Assembly: GCA_033558025.1 (NCBI GenBank)
Contig: JAUCEF010000005.1
Coordinates: 1,054,001-1,118,000, forward strand
Reading direction: 5' to 3'
Source: Phytophthora sp. 'mugwort'
Taxonomy: Eukaryota > Oomycota > Peronosporomycetes > Peronosporales > Peronosporaceae
DNA length: 64,000 nucleotides
Part shown: positions 33,870 to 46,900 of the stretch, one piece after another
How the letters are laid out: every line of letters begins with the position of its first letter
Position numbering within the stretch: position 1 is the stretch's first letter
Made by a program: the position numbers and the translations under genes
Notes under the pieces: generated by a model
Told to the model about the DNA's origin: nothing
Databases searched by the model: none
The model's input: only the letters and a program-made list of their open reading frames with translations

Positions 33870-35635
33870 CTCGACTGCTCTCTTGTACCGCGGGAGCCCC
33901 TGCTCAACCGCATCATCGTCTTCATCGTCATCGCGGTGACGCGACAAGCCTGCTCATCTAGCAGCCCTGCTTCAAGTAGCACAGAGAGGGCCATCGCCCA
34001 CTCTGTGTACAACGCTCGTGGTAGCCGTCTTGGCGATGACAAAGACGAGCGGCCAGTCTCTTGATGACACCAAGCGATGGGTGAACACCTCGCCCACGTC
34101 GTATCCACGACGTCGACGAACAAACCTAGCCAGCCAATCGATCTCTGGCTGATAACGCGCAAGCCAGGGTATGTCTAGGATGCAGACGAACGCGTATTTG
34201 ATATCAATTACGAGGTAGTCATCATTACTGTGGAAACGGTCAAAGGTACGCGGCAAATCACTTCTCGCCGTGTATCGCCGCTTAAGTTGCCGTCCGCCGG
34301 CACGACGACAACCTCGCTTGGGTCATCCCGGACGAGAACAGTCTCTCGAAGCACCGGCAAACACGACGCGTGGAAGAAGTTGTTAGACGCTCTTTAGTCG
34401 AAGAACGCGCGAAGTGATCGCCGAGCCCTGGTGGCATGGAGACTGACGATGATCAGTCTTGAGCCGTCACTCCTGGTGGGATTGAAACGTGCGTGTAGCA
34501 CATGCGGACTGGAAGGTCGGGTTGCGACCGGCGGACCCTAACCTTAGTGAAACCAGTAGGGCGCCCCGCACCTACTGACCCTGGCCGTTTTTTTATGGGA
34601 CGGCCAGGATGAATCGCCGAAGTTGTCGGCGACGGTGTTCGCGAGAGCAGAACTGGCGCGACGCGAACGTCCGCGCAATGGTCCGGCTTCCGACAGCGGA
34701 AGCATGTCGTCGGCGAACACTCGGCAGGGAGAGCCGACCACTGACGACCGCTAGACGCCGTGATCGCGTCAATCTCCATGGGCTTGGGCGCACTCGCCCG
34801 AGTTCCAGTCGTCATGGACTTCGAGTACGACGATATCACCACGTAGGCATCGCGCAGCGCGAGGGTGAAGGCATTCTCTAGCGTGTCGTGTTCTGCCGGA
34901 GTGAGACTATACCTCGTCATGCCCACTCGCATGCCAAATACGAAGACATAGACCCGCGAGGTCATGTCGATTCGGGTTTGTGACAATACATTAAAGGGAT
35001 GAGTCGTGTCTTCTTGGTGTAGTCACGCATCGACAATTTGCCTTGGTTAAGGTCAAAGAAGTCCGCCCACACACGCGACTCATCTTCCGGGAGTTCGAAT
35101 GCAAGACGCAGATCACTCTGGATCGATTCCAGAGTGGGGAACGCATGCGGGTGGACCACGAGCTTGTCAAGGGAGCACTCCGTGACCTTTCCGGATAATC
35201 AGGATAGCAGGAAGTTGACCTAGGCCGACGGTCCGCCGATCAGTATTGAGGCGGTGCATTGTCGATTTCGCGGAACCAGCGATGCAGCGGTAGTCTATCC
35301 GGGCCCGAACCAAAGTACGTGGACGTCTTCATCTTCACGGCGTCGTTCTTGTGTGAACGCGAGGGAGTTAATAATACTCACCGTTTCATTTCGGCGAGCT
35401 CGCGTTCTATAAACGCTTGGTCAGCTTGGCGCTGTTGATATGTCGTCGCTGATCTCAGCAGCGACGTGAAAACGGCCTTACCGGACACCGCTGCGATGCG
35501 GTGGAGAGCTTCCCACTCGATACGCGCGAGATGAGAAAAGGCTTCATGTCCTCAGGTCTCTCCCGCGGGATACTGACATCGGGACTTGGCTCATTTTGAT
35601 CTTGGTCGTTTGAACGGCTACAAAGTGCTATCAGA
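33870..35635 (-). mobile_element. Truncated Ty3/Gypsy internal region
   Basis: On the minus strand, from the LTR inward: a gag start near 35604 (MSQVPMSV); gag core at ~35160-34960 (FPTLESIQSDLRLAFELPED, VWADFFDLNQGKLSMRDYTK); a zinc-knuckle remnant at ~34680 (CFRCRKPDHCADVR, imperfect CCHC); and the protease/pre-RT region at ~34260-34060 (ILDIPWLARYQPEIDWLARF, matching the GMPWL..H.P.IDW motif). Reverse transcriptase and integrase are absent. The element breaks off against the Copia reverse transcriptase near 33850-33900. Frames are interrupted several times. Confidence 0.8.
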
Positions 35636-35939
35636 TGTAACGGGCCAGGTGACTGCCCCTTACTAGCTTAGACGTAGCGATGAAGAAGCGCGTAGCGACG
35701 AAAACCAAGTAATAAGTCAGGGATAAAATCAACTCTGTTTTAGTATTAGGACCGGGGCGGCTGCCCGACCTCATATGAACATCCCAATTGCAAGTCAACA
35801 CCTGATTGGAAGATAAGGGGCATGTATACCACTTATAAGCCAATCAGTGAGTGACACTTCAGCAGCCGCTAGCATGATGCAGCTATGACTACTTATGTAG
35901 TATCTGACTACTTATGTAACTGTGAGGGGGCCGATTACA
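35636..35939 (-). repeat. 304-bp Gypsy long terminal repeat
   Basis: Read on the minus strand, the repeat starts TGTAATCGG and ends CCGTTACA, giving the short inverted TGTAA/TTACA ends of an LTR. It lies directly 5' of the Gypsy gag, with the putative primer-binding region TCTGATAGCACTTTG just inside. A TATA-like GCTTATAAG is present. The partner LTR is not in the window. Confidence 0.7.
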
Positions 35940-38900
35940 CCGACCTTGATTAATCCAATTTACCAACTATATTCCTGGTCTTCAACAACTGCCTCTAGTT
36001 AATTCGGATGCCCAACTACTAGCTTATATATGCTTATTTTTTATGTGAGAAACAAATAAACAATACAATCAAAGGTTTCAAGAAAGAAAATGACCGGCGA
36101 GACGTGCCACATTTCGACGCAACGTACTGATCTGTCAGTATATGTACCGCTAGAACAACCAATCACTAACGTCCCCTTAAGGTTCGCCAATCGAGGTGGG
36201 CATGCCAAAGGTATTGAGTGGTGCGCTGATGCATGGCGGAATGCTATCTGCAGAGACGATCAGCACTTTGGTTGCACTCCACGTTTATATTTATGACAGA
36301 CATGAACGCTATCCTGTAGTAGCTTAAGTCAGTATATTAAGCGTATTGAATGGACTACACATTCCTTTCACATTATATATACGCTGTTATATTACATAAA
36401 TCAGGCGTTCTTTAAGCAGCACATTACTGCATTAGAATTGCTTTCGCTTGCATTAATTTCGCTTTTATGTCTTCGATTTTATCGTCGTACCCGTTTTGAT
36501 AGGTTAAGCGAGCTTCGCGCGTGCGCTGATAGTAGCGCTTCTGCGCCGCCTCAATGTGCTATCTGTTAGCTAAGTAAGATTTCTGGCCCATCTAACAATC
36601 GACAACAATGTTTTCTGTGCTCTACATACACACTGGATTGGCTAAAATGTAATGGACTAAAAACATCCCCGATACAAGTAATTGACAATTTCCCGCCGAA
36701 GCGGCCCAGCTCCCGCCAAGACGCAAAGCAATGGGGTGCCTTATTAATTACCTAAAAGATTAACCTCTTCTGCACCTCACTTCGAATGCAGTCGCTGGCA
36801 AGCTTGCTCGTGATGCAAAGGTTACCGACAGCCACTTTTTTTGGATTTCCCGGGAGCACACACTACGCGCACCTAGAAACTCCGCAGCACGCCGAAATCC
36901 TATTAGCCTCACCGCCGCCGAAGCAGCGGCACTCGTTACGAACACAGCGCAGTCTCACTGTTGCTGTGCGCGTGCCTCGGACGACCGTTCAGTGCTACAC
37001 AAAAGCTGGTATTTTAGGCAAAGCTGGAACGCAGCCGTTAAACCTCGTCGGAGCACCGTGTACAAGAGGCGGAGCTCCTATAACGCACAAGAAGCGCTGC
37101 CTCGAGTTTGGATTGCACCAGATTAATCAGCCTGCCGGTACGTTACGATCGGCGAGCGAGTTCAAGGTCCCAATGATGCACATTTTCGCCTGCGCTCATG
37201 CTCAAAACATGCTTAGTAAAAGCATGTCGAGCGTAATACGAATCCATAACAACGACGCTCTTTCCACTTAAAGCTGAAAGTTGTTGGTTCTGCAGAGACA
37301 GCATTGTTACCCACATGCGGCGACACGCTTTGTATATAGTCCATACACTTCGCATTTCCGGAAAAATGCAAGTGTATCGCTCTAAATGCTCGGTAACGGT
37401 GGTGTTATCACTGCCCTAATCAAAAGCCCGTGCACATAAAGGGATTCCAGTCAGCAACAGCGAAAACAACGCACAGCATTTGATCGGTTCAGATGACATA
37501 AATGTTCGTGCAGCCGGGGGGACCTTACAATAGAGCTTTCGTCAAAGGCTGAATCTCCATTGGGGACTGCAAATGGAGCGCACTCCTTGAGAATGTTGTT
37601 AGGAAACGCCCACGATGTCATAAAGGGTCTCTAACCTTGAGCGCCCGTGCAACTCAGTTGTTGACTACTTACGAAGCCGATTCAGTGGACACAGGCTACT
37701 TATAATCTCCAGACCGATGTAAGCATTGAGCTGCAATGAAGGGAGCTTCATTCTCTTGTAGCGAAGGTTTATCCAATGGAGCATCGTGTTTCGCACTTTC
37801 CGCTAAAGAAAAGCGCAATAACCCAAGCACCCCTTCGTCGTGTATGCGCGCCTTAGCTTCTCTACTTGAAGTAGCGCGATGCCACCAGCGCTTCGAGCGG
37901 TTGGAGATAGACTGAGCCAGTCCTCGCTGCACCTTCGCCGACGTTACTATCCTCCGACGTCGGCTTTTCTTCTACTGTACGTGTCACCTCTTGCCCTTTC
38001 GTCCTCTGCATGCAAGCCTTCTGTCTGCCTTCTTTTTGACGTCAGCTACATGCATGCCTTCATTGTCGTGCCCTTCCTCCGCATTCTCTCTCACATTCTC
38101 CTTCTATCGTCGAGCCATCGCTGGATGGTTCCCATCCGGATAAGAGCAGCTCGAGTCCATACTGTTTTTGTTAGTCACGGTGGATTTTGTAGTGATTGGA
38201 GAAAGGATTTGAAGACACGCCACTGGGATAGCACGTCGGCCACCCCGGCGCTTATTAAACCGGCGAGTAATGGTCCATCAAAGAGCCCCCATTTTTTATT
38301 TTGGACCTTCTGGTCTACATGCTACTGTCCGTGACGCTGCGTGTAGGCATTTGAGTCAGTAGGCACGGTGCATTAGCTTTTTGAAGAGGCCCTTCTCGGG
38401 GCCTTAGCTACTGGGTCTCAAAGGGTTAATTCATCGAAATGTACCACATAATTAGGAGCACTAAAGCAAGGTCTAAAAATTTGATTCACCAATTGTATCA
38501 CCCTCGAGCTGGAACTAGGCTGTTTTGGTATACTGCCATACTGACATAGGCCGAAACTGACGACAGACATAAACACGGAAAAAGGATGGGGTGTCATCTT
38601 GGAGAATATCAACTATCATTAGCGCTCGCTGGGAAGGTTGCGAGTCTATTAACTTTCCGTTATTGTCTATCCTAATATGTAGCAGTAGATAGAGACTAGT
38701 AGTAGCCGTATAATACATGTAATAGTAGCAGTAGAGTAGATGTAGCTGCAGCGTAGGAGTAGCCGTTACGTAGGAATAAACGTAGTATCGCATTTGACGC
38801 CACCAGCTCTGGAGAGCACCCGGGTAAGCGAGGTTTAACCCCTCAGATGGTAGCCATATCGGAGAGATTGGGCTGGACTTGGTATGGAGTTGGCTTGAGT

Positions 38901-40352
38901 TCTTCAGTGCCGTATGTTCTCGCGTTACTTTCTTGGGATGTGATTGTGGGAATGCAGCTTCTTGATCAACCGAGCATCTGGGGATGAAGCAGTTGAAATT
39001 GGAATCTTGATCAGGTAGCCTTGCTTGAGTTATTGACGTAGGGTTTGCTGAGATACACTTCGGGAGTTGTCTGAGCGCCTGTGGCGGGAGGAGCGGTCGG
39101 CAGGGATCGGTAGTACTGGTAAAAAAAGGTAGTCGATATTTCTGTTACTATTACCATTTGCATCGGAAACGCACTTTTCTAGAGCCACTTATTGTAGTAG
39201 ACATAATAGTTATATCACTAGATACACTGTTCCGCCGGTATTATGTGAGTACTACTTACCACGTGAAAGTATTAAGCCATGCAGATTGTCGTGCGGCCAC
39301 CAGTGCGGTTCTCTCGCTATGGGGAAAGCAGTCATCGATTGTTCATGCAACGCAGATCTATTCGGCAACGTGACACCCAGGCAGAAGGCTCTCATACTTT
39401 GTTTTGCTTCACACTCACTTGGTAACCTTGCTCCCCTTCCCTTAACTACGATGCCATGTGCAGCTCGAGGATTCTCACTCTCAAACAGAGTGAAGCGTCA
39501 GCCCTGCTTTTTGCGGCCGCCCTGTGCACCACATCTGCAGCAATCAGATTACGGTGGAGAACTCTTGAAACGGTACACTCCCTACCAGCGTATCTGTATG
39601 GCGGCGTTGAGAGTGCATTTCTAACTATAGTGCATGTGTTTAGTTTCTGTAATAGTAGTTAGTGCGTTCGCGAGTCGAGAATCTCTACGCTTAGCGCGCA
39701 AGCGTCTACCAAGGAGACGATCGTGATTAATGAAGAAGATGAAAATTGTGGTGATGGTGATGGCCACGGCGCTGCTTTGATACGGGATTAGTCGGAGATT
39801 TTTGTGTGACGGAGGCGTTGGTGTGGCTGGGGTTGCAGGGGGTGCTGAAGCCGTCGAGGGGGTTGGCATTAGTGCCTTGACTAAAGCTACTGAGGTAATC
39901 GGATGTGGTGGAGATGTTTGGTCATCATAAAGGTGCTGGCAGTGCTGGGGGTGTTAGTTTTTCTGCGGAGGCGGCACTATGTGTGTTGTAGGGGTTGGTC
40001 ATGCTGGAATTGCACACGACTTGGTCAAGACCATGGTGTAGCAGTGGGGAGGGCTAGCAATAGCAGGGCGGGTGTAGATTTGAAGTTGATAACAGCGCTG
40101 AAATCGGTGAGCCTTTTCGTCACTGCGTCCCAGCAAGCATTGATTTTCACCAGAAGCCAAATAGAGTTTGGAAGTACATCATAGTGCTCGAAGACGTGTA
40201 TTCACGCCAATATCCTGGTCAAGCCCCACGAAAGTTTAGGAGCATTTGTTTAACATGTGTTGACGATGCTGTTGCTTGTGGCAACGCCTCTGCAACTGCC
40301 TGGACAAACGGTCTCTGCAACGTTGCTCATGCTCCAAATATGCTAAAAAAAA
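35940..40352. other. Repeat-derived, gene-free sequence
   Basis: No intact gene was found across these 4.4 kb. A protein-like minus-strand remnant sits at 36424-36564 (EAAQKRYYQRTREARLTYQ then GYDDKIEDIKAKLMQ, ending in a stop). Other open frames (36786-37271 and 37879-38334 on +, 39621-39869 on -) look like chance frames. A TAG-rich patch lies at ~38678-38792. Confidence 0.4.
38678..38792. repeat. Degenerate GTA/TAG-rich minisatellite
   Basis: This patch is built from imperfect TAGTAGCAGTAG-type words. A similar patch occurs at 43663-43768, so both may come from one repeat family. Confidence 0.55.
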
Positions 40353-41941
40353 ATGATTTTTGAGCACAATCACCAAATGCTCACAAATGTATCGATAAAG
40401 TGGAGAGAGCAGTGGCTGGTCATAACTGAGACAGAGACCCAAGTCGAAGCGGACGCCTCCAGCAAGAAGCGATTGTCGTCTCCTAGCAAATCACAAGCGA
40501 CGTCGTCCGAAATGCACACCGGCACAAAAAGGCTGACGACGCTCCCTTCATTTTTCTGCGGTACCATCGAACAAGTCAAAGTGATGACAATGAGATGGGT
40601 ATTCGATGACGGTTTGCCTTATTCGATCGTTTCGACGACGGCATTTCGATATTTGATGCAGGTTGATACTGTAGACCCTCATTTCACAGTTTCCCTCGGG
40701 TTCGTCATGCAACGTTGCTGTCGATGCACCTTTAAGGCTCTTCGCAAAAGAGAGCAAGTGTCTCCTGGGGTTCGAGAGTAGTTGCTTGTTCGGTTAGCAT
40801 TTTGTGAGCGTGATCCACGATATCATATCTGGACAAAGGCCAGGGAGACGGCTGTGATATAGCTCTAACAAGAGCTCTATTATTGCTGTCTCCCTGGCCT
40901 TCATTGACCACACGTGGCCCATTGCTGTCCTAGCTACCACGGTCACGACTCCGCTTATGTCGCTAGTACCATTCAAACGAGGGTGCAGGCGCCAGGATGT
41001 GTATGTGTCGATGTTGGAACAATGATTAAGTTTGTCATGTCTGACACTACTCCTTCAGCTAAGAACGTGGCAAATTTCACGAATGGCACGAAGCAGGAAG
41101 ACTGCAACATGCACGTCGTGGGCTTGTGCCTTGCATATGGAATAGGAAAACAGGACAACGTCTGCCGATCTCAAGTTGATCGTGGATCTGGTGAAACTAA
41201 AGTCGTCACGCCGGGTGGTGCACTTCCGGAGGGAGATGTAATCATTCGCAAGCTCCAAACGCTCCACAATTACGTCTGTAGAGGGAACCGCTTGAACGAG
41301 CTAAGCGCATTCAGATCCGGCACTGTCTGCCTCGAGTAGGTCCTTTAGTGGACTGCGATGTTCGTGTAGAGTATTCGTGTAGGCTAATTCGGAGGTCTGT
41401 TCTGAATTACTCGGCCATGAAACCAAATTCAGCACGCCCAGGAAGTGCGATCCATTTGCGGCTTCAACGGCGACAAATTGGCAACTTGCCCTTGAAATGG
41501 AAGGATTAACCTCCTTTTTCGTCCAAATAGCGCTCGTGGTGACTCAGAAGGATACCGTCCTACCGTCCTTCATGTTGGTGCTACGGAAACTGGCTAAGAC
41601 GCACGAACCTCAAGTCTAGGAGCTTTAGCTGCTTTTCGCTTCAGAGCCAATTGTCTGAGATGACGACGGATGACACACAACAACGCTCAATTGCTCAGTT
41701 GGATGACTTCAGCAAACCCGGTCATATTTATCGCGATCGCTGCTTGCAGCAGTTTTACAGACGCTTCCCAGTTCTTGATGTCGAAACGGTCCTCACGCTG
41801 CTGCTTGACACGCGCACTAAGAACAGTGCTGGCATAATTGACGACATGGTCAGCCCAACAAGCAAACAGACCGCCTCATTGAGCAGGCACGAGGAAGACT
41901 TGCTAAGAGCACCTGCAGTATTTCAAGTGTCTTCACAGTGA
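40353..41941 (+). pseudogene. hAT-type transposase pseudogene
   Basis: Three separated frames read as parts of a hAT transposase. At ~40590-40660: MRWVFDDGLPYSIVSTTAFR, the (F/W)..G.P..VV....F motif found after the BED region. At ~41030-41160: FVMSDTTPSAKNVANF and EDCNMHVVGLCLAYGIGKQD, the catalytic-Asp and C-x2-H-type region. At ~41200: VTPGGALPEGDVIIRKLQTL. Downstream (41651-41941) YRDRCLQQFYRRFP is consistent with a later part. Stops and shifts separate them, and the C-terminal dimerisation domain is not evident. No terminal repeats were found. Confidence 0.65.
40836..40901. repeat. 66-nt near-perfect foldback (hairpin)
   Basis: The outer 14 bp (40836-40849 against 40888-40901) pair perfectly. 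Inside, about 17 further positions pair with several G-U wobbles and two mismatches, up to a 4-nt AACA loop at 40867-40870. The total stem is about 31 bp. Confidence 0.8.
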
Positions 41942-43662
41942 TTGTGACTAAGGCACCACGCCAGCACACGATTCCATCCTGTATTTTAACGCTTCGGGTG
42001 GAGTTTCGCAGCATATTACGTTGCTTGGAGCTCCGGTACCTAGTAGCCGTACAGTGAGTGAGGAACAGAACGGCACACACGTGCTGGAAGCTGACGAGGT
42101 CCTTAGCAAAAAAGTGATTTGACATGGATGTTGACTGGGCCAATGTTGGTGACGCAGAATGGTGGTGAGTATGAGGTGCTCAAGAAAACGATGTGCTACC
42201 GACAGGGTGATTCTATTCGTTGGGCGAAGTGTACCAGCACATAGTTATTCTACAATGGTTTCGGGACGGAGGTGAGCATAGATTCCCTTCGGTTGCAATG
42301 CTTGCAAAAGTCTGGCTAGAAAAGACGTCTCTTCGCCTTATCAAGAGCGTGTTTTTTTTTCTACGGGCTCGGCCGTGATGAAGCGCGCGCACCAGGAGTG
42401 ATGATGCTAGAACCGAGAAGTAATTGCTTCTGCGGCAGAATCGTGACATGATTCACGAATAAAGAGTAGTTTGACGTATATATAGCACTACATGATAGCT
42501 CTACTCTTTTGACCCTTTTCATAATGGTCTTCTTGATAGTCGGAGCTCTTGAGCTCCACCCAAGAGTAACCTGCGCATACCTACTCCTCCAAATTCTCAT
42601 TGCTATTAATCCCTGGCGGTCGGGCTTTGGGGCGTAACTTGGAAAAATCTTGACTGTCAACTGCGCCTCGAAAAAACGGAACAGGTGATTCTTGGGAATT
42701 GAGCTGGTCGACCTTGTGTCGTTTTGTCGAGCCGAGATTGCGTGTGGCTGGAGAATAACGGTACCTTACGCTAGCCCTCTGTGAGGCGGCTTGGGTCCCA
42801 TTTAGTGGGATCAACTGAGCCTCCCTCAAATCGTAGAGTCTTGCTGGATAAACCTGGGCAAGTTGGTTACTTGTATTGGGTGGGTAGTGTCTTGGTGCTC
42901 TAGACCTTGGGGCTGTGCAGCATTAGGCTGGTTCGCGGCGAGAGGGCGGGTTTGATCTTAGAAAAGCTTGGCATCAACTTGGATGAGTCGGTTTACAGTT
43001 GTGCTATAGGAGCTTGCTCTTCATGAGGGACATGCACTGCTAGGACCGAGTCTATGGACTGGGACCGGGAGAGGATGACTTCGTTTCCGTAATGCCAGAC
43101 GAATCATGAGGTTCGTCGGACGTCGGGATTACACAACCGTCCGCAATCGCGGAATAACGATTTGTGCTGGCATAGCTTGGCGAGGTAGTTTGAGTCTCTG
43201 GATTCTTCACTTCTGAGTTGTTTAAAATGGTGGTCGATTAACTTAATCCTGATTATTTAGTCAAGCGGCGAGGAGTTACTAGCATGCAAATGCAGCGTCG
43301 CACAAAGGGGGGTGGGGGGCAAGCGTATGGGCCATCCATAATAATGCACCGATACAAACCCTTTCCGGACACTCCAGCGAAGTAGTGGTATTCTTCCGGC
43401 CTACCCGTGGAAAGTATGTTGGAGTGTGTCAGCTTGGAACAGTCCGCCAGCGTCCCCCCCCCCCTCCCTCCCTGGGAGTACTATCGGCAGTCCATAGCGT
43501 GAGCCTTTGGAAGCCGACGGTGCTCTTTACCCGACCTGACACGTGACCACCTTGACGTGATAGGTCGGCTTTCAAACTAAGAGCCACTCAGTTTTGCGGA
43601 CGAAGAAGAAGACAGCGGACGAGATTTATCGACGAACAGCTAAGAGCGAGGGCCAACTGCGC
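41942..43662. other. Unassigned sequence, no gene seen
   Basis: These 1.7 kb hold short frames only. A TATATATA-like patch near 42476 and a C-run at 43454-43465 are the only notable features. The region may be LTR-derived (42350-42520), but no boundaries could be set. Confidence 0.35.
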
Positions 43663-43768
43663 CAGTAGATGTAAGAGTAGGTAGCATAGACGTAGTGGCA
43701 GTAGTAGCCGTAGAAGTGGTAGAAGCTGTAGCAGAAAGGTGCAGTAGTAGTAGTAGTACTACTACTAC
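43663..43768. repeat. TAG-rich repeat ending in a 22-bp palindrome
   Basis: Imperfect GTAGTA/GTAGCA words run to 43746. They are followed by a perfect palindrome at 43747-43768, a GTAGTA array meeting its complement at GTAC. Confidence 0.8.
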
Positions 43769-43982
43769 CATTTCCACTACACTTCCCAATTGGTCAAGAA
43801 GAGACACGCGCTTATTGTTTCCTATTTACCAATTACACGAGAACGGAGTTTACGTAGACGAAGCCGAATAGAAACGACGCGTGATGTTGCACAATCGGGG
43901 ATGAAGTCGAAACCTTCGGGTTGTATTTGTTTCGGTGGAGCCAAAGACGCAACACCGTACTATGAAAGTGACGTGAACTGCA

Positions 43983-46900
43983 TTATCTCCACATTGTCGA
44001 ACTATAGCTGGTTGAAGGCGAATAGCGCCGGGAAAAGTAATCCAATGCGAATCGGAATCTCCAACAATGAGAGCTTCGAAAGGCGGAAGGAAGATGTCCC
44101 ATCGATATTCGAGCCACAGGGCAAGTGCAAAAAAGATGTTCCGAATCTTCGACGGCAGTGCACCCCTGGTCACAATCACAGGACGTGAGATTTGGGTGCG
44201 CCAACTAAATTTATATCGAAAAACCAAGGCGTTGTGCGGAAGGCAAAATTTAAGATCTGAACAGACCGGAAGCACATGAAGGTCCCCACTAAGTCCCCGT
44301 CGAACGTGTCGTCCATAGGCTCTCTTTAGTCCAGGCTTCTCCAGTCGAAGTTTGGGGGCATGTTGGCTAGCTTATACTTCAAAATAACTTGACAAACCCC
44401 GTCCATGCGTTGCCGATTCTATCGGAAGCGGACGAATTGGACCAAAGTATGGACCGTCCGACGGGGAGATGAAGTTGAAGCGCGCGAATGTAGCCAAAAG
44501 ATAAGCGAAGATCGTGAAGCGGGCCGTGCAAAGTCTTCTACATTGAGTAGTTCTAGTAATAGGTCTTTAGTAACGAAGGCACCGTATCGATCCACAAAGT
44601 CCTCCAGGCAGTTGAAACCGAGCGCCTTGAGCATCCCGATAGTAGCCTGACTGACGTCCGCTAAGGGCTGTTCCGTCCTGCCAAATTCGAAGTGGATGTT
44701 GTACCAAAGCGGCATCACTTGAGCAAGCATCTGCCATGTCAAAGTACCATGTGTGCTCTAGTCTGCCCATAGTCGTAGCGTAGTCCGCCAGTATGTCGGT
44801 AAGCGACTCCACTTCCGGCCTTTCATATTAGCGTAGCGAATGTCGTAGTCTTGACCCAGTGAACCGTAGCACCTTGTAGAATACCAAGTTGTATGACCGT
44901 TTCACGCGGGCTCCGAACCTTCAAGTCTGTTGCGGCGCGTAGCGACTCTAGCTGGAGTCGTTTGACGTACCGTGAACGGCATAACGCACGTTTTCTTCAC
45001 GTTCAGACGTAGCCCAGCAGCCGCATCATCAACTCGAGAAACTCCTTTGCATATTACACCTTGGACAACCGGCCGGTGCAATCACCCGCGAAAGCCATGG
45101 GCAGATGCGGAAGGGACATCCCATCGACGTCCATGCCTCAACTTGAAAGATGAGCACGCAGAAAATTCATAATAGGTTCCATAAATACAATAAAGAGCCC
45201 TGTGGAGAAAGCGGATCTCCTTGCCGTACTTCAGCGTCTAGCAAGAACTGAATTCCTGGCGAGTTGTTGAGCAAAAAATGGACAGATCTTGGTGACAGAA
45301 CGTCTTCATCCACGCCCGGAGCGTTGCACCAAAATCCGAAGTATTGAAGAGCGAGATTTAAAGAGGCCATGGCACGCTGTCGAAGCTTTGGTGAAGTCAA
45401 TAAGCATCGCGCACGCGTCTGGATAACATTTTTTGCAGAGCACTTGTATGTCTTGGAACCGGAGACGAAGATGTCGAATAGATCGGTTCGGAACGAAACC
45501 TTCCTGATCTTCGTGTATGATGTACGATAGCACTATACCAAGACGCTGCGCAAGGATCTTGGGATCCAATATGACAGCATATTCAGCAACGTCAGCGGGC
45601 GGTAGTTGCTCGGGCCGGAGCGATCGCCAGGCTTGTACAGCAACGAAAGGTGCGCGCGCCGCTGGGATTTCTTCATTTTCCTCTTGTCTAACTGATTATT
45701 GTGTATAACCTTGTAGATCCGCACCCATACTCTCAGCGCCATTTTCAGCATTCGATTGGCAACCCGTACGGTCCTTGTGCTTCCCGATTGCGAACTTCCC
45801 GATTGCCCAGTACAAGTCATTCACAGTGATCAGCGTGTCCAACATAGCTTGCTGCTCAGGTGTAAGCCATGCAACAGTGTCCCGGAATATTTTCGCAAGG
45901 CGGAGTGGGTTGGTACGTGGCGTTGCAAAGATGCTTGAGATCTGTCGAAGTCGACTGAAACCGTTGACCCTAGAACTTGCGATGCCCGTCCGCGATTTTA
46001 GCAGGGTCATCAGTTACTGATCCATCCTCTCGCTTGAATTCCGTAATCGGAGATCGGAGACAGTCTCGATGCGAAGCCCGGAAGAAGTAGCTAGTTGAAT
46101 GTTCACTCTAGTGCAGGTCAGCAAAGAACTTCTTCGCTTCATTCCGATCCTGACCATCTCACAGTACGCATTGCGATCAGCTTTGGCTTGCGCTAATGCG
46201 GTCTTGTTGCACCCGATAGGCACCAGGTTGTGCAGGTCAATGGCATCGTAGACAGCCCCAAACTTAGCAGCCATATCCCTTGTATCCATTTGACGAAGCT
46301 CTAACTAGCGCTGGCGGAGATAAATGCAGTGTTGACGCTTGTGTTCGTCCAGTAGACAGCCTGGGTCTGCGCCTGGGAAGATCTTGGTGCGTTCAGCGAG
46401 CTCCTCAGCCGAGCAGCCAAATGCTGCTTCACCTCCGACTCCCGGAGCAGCCAGCCTGGGCAGCACCAAGACGCGCATTTTGTTTTCTGTAGAAACTTTG
46501 CCTGCAATCGAATATCGGCTGGTATGTTGTCTTCATTGTGCGACTTTCGATCTCGTACATGGCTAATTGCGACGGAGTGTTCCTGTAGCGGGTCTACCGT
46601 CAGAAAGCAGTAGTCGAGTCGGTTCTTGCGTGTACGACTCGTATAGTCTCTCTCGTCTGGATGAACAAAGCGCCCATAAGGCGTAATGCGCCCAGCTAAT
46701 CGCACGTAGCTTCCCTGTCAGCACCAGGGTGCGACTGGGAAGGAGTCGCTTGGTCGAGAAAGCTATCCAGAGTGATATTGAAGTAGGCGTTCGCGAAAGC
46801 ATCAAAGTGTCGGAAGCGCGTGGCAAATTTCGCCACACCGTGGTGGTTCCTCAGGTGCGTACACAACATGTAGATACACTTGTTCTCCTCCTAGCGTGGT

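Noticed and set aside
36786..37271. 161-codon plus-strand frame in the island
   Set aside because: Composition is unremarkable, no homology is recognised, and it lies in repeat-rich DNA.
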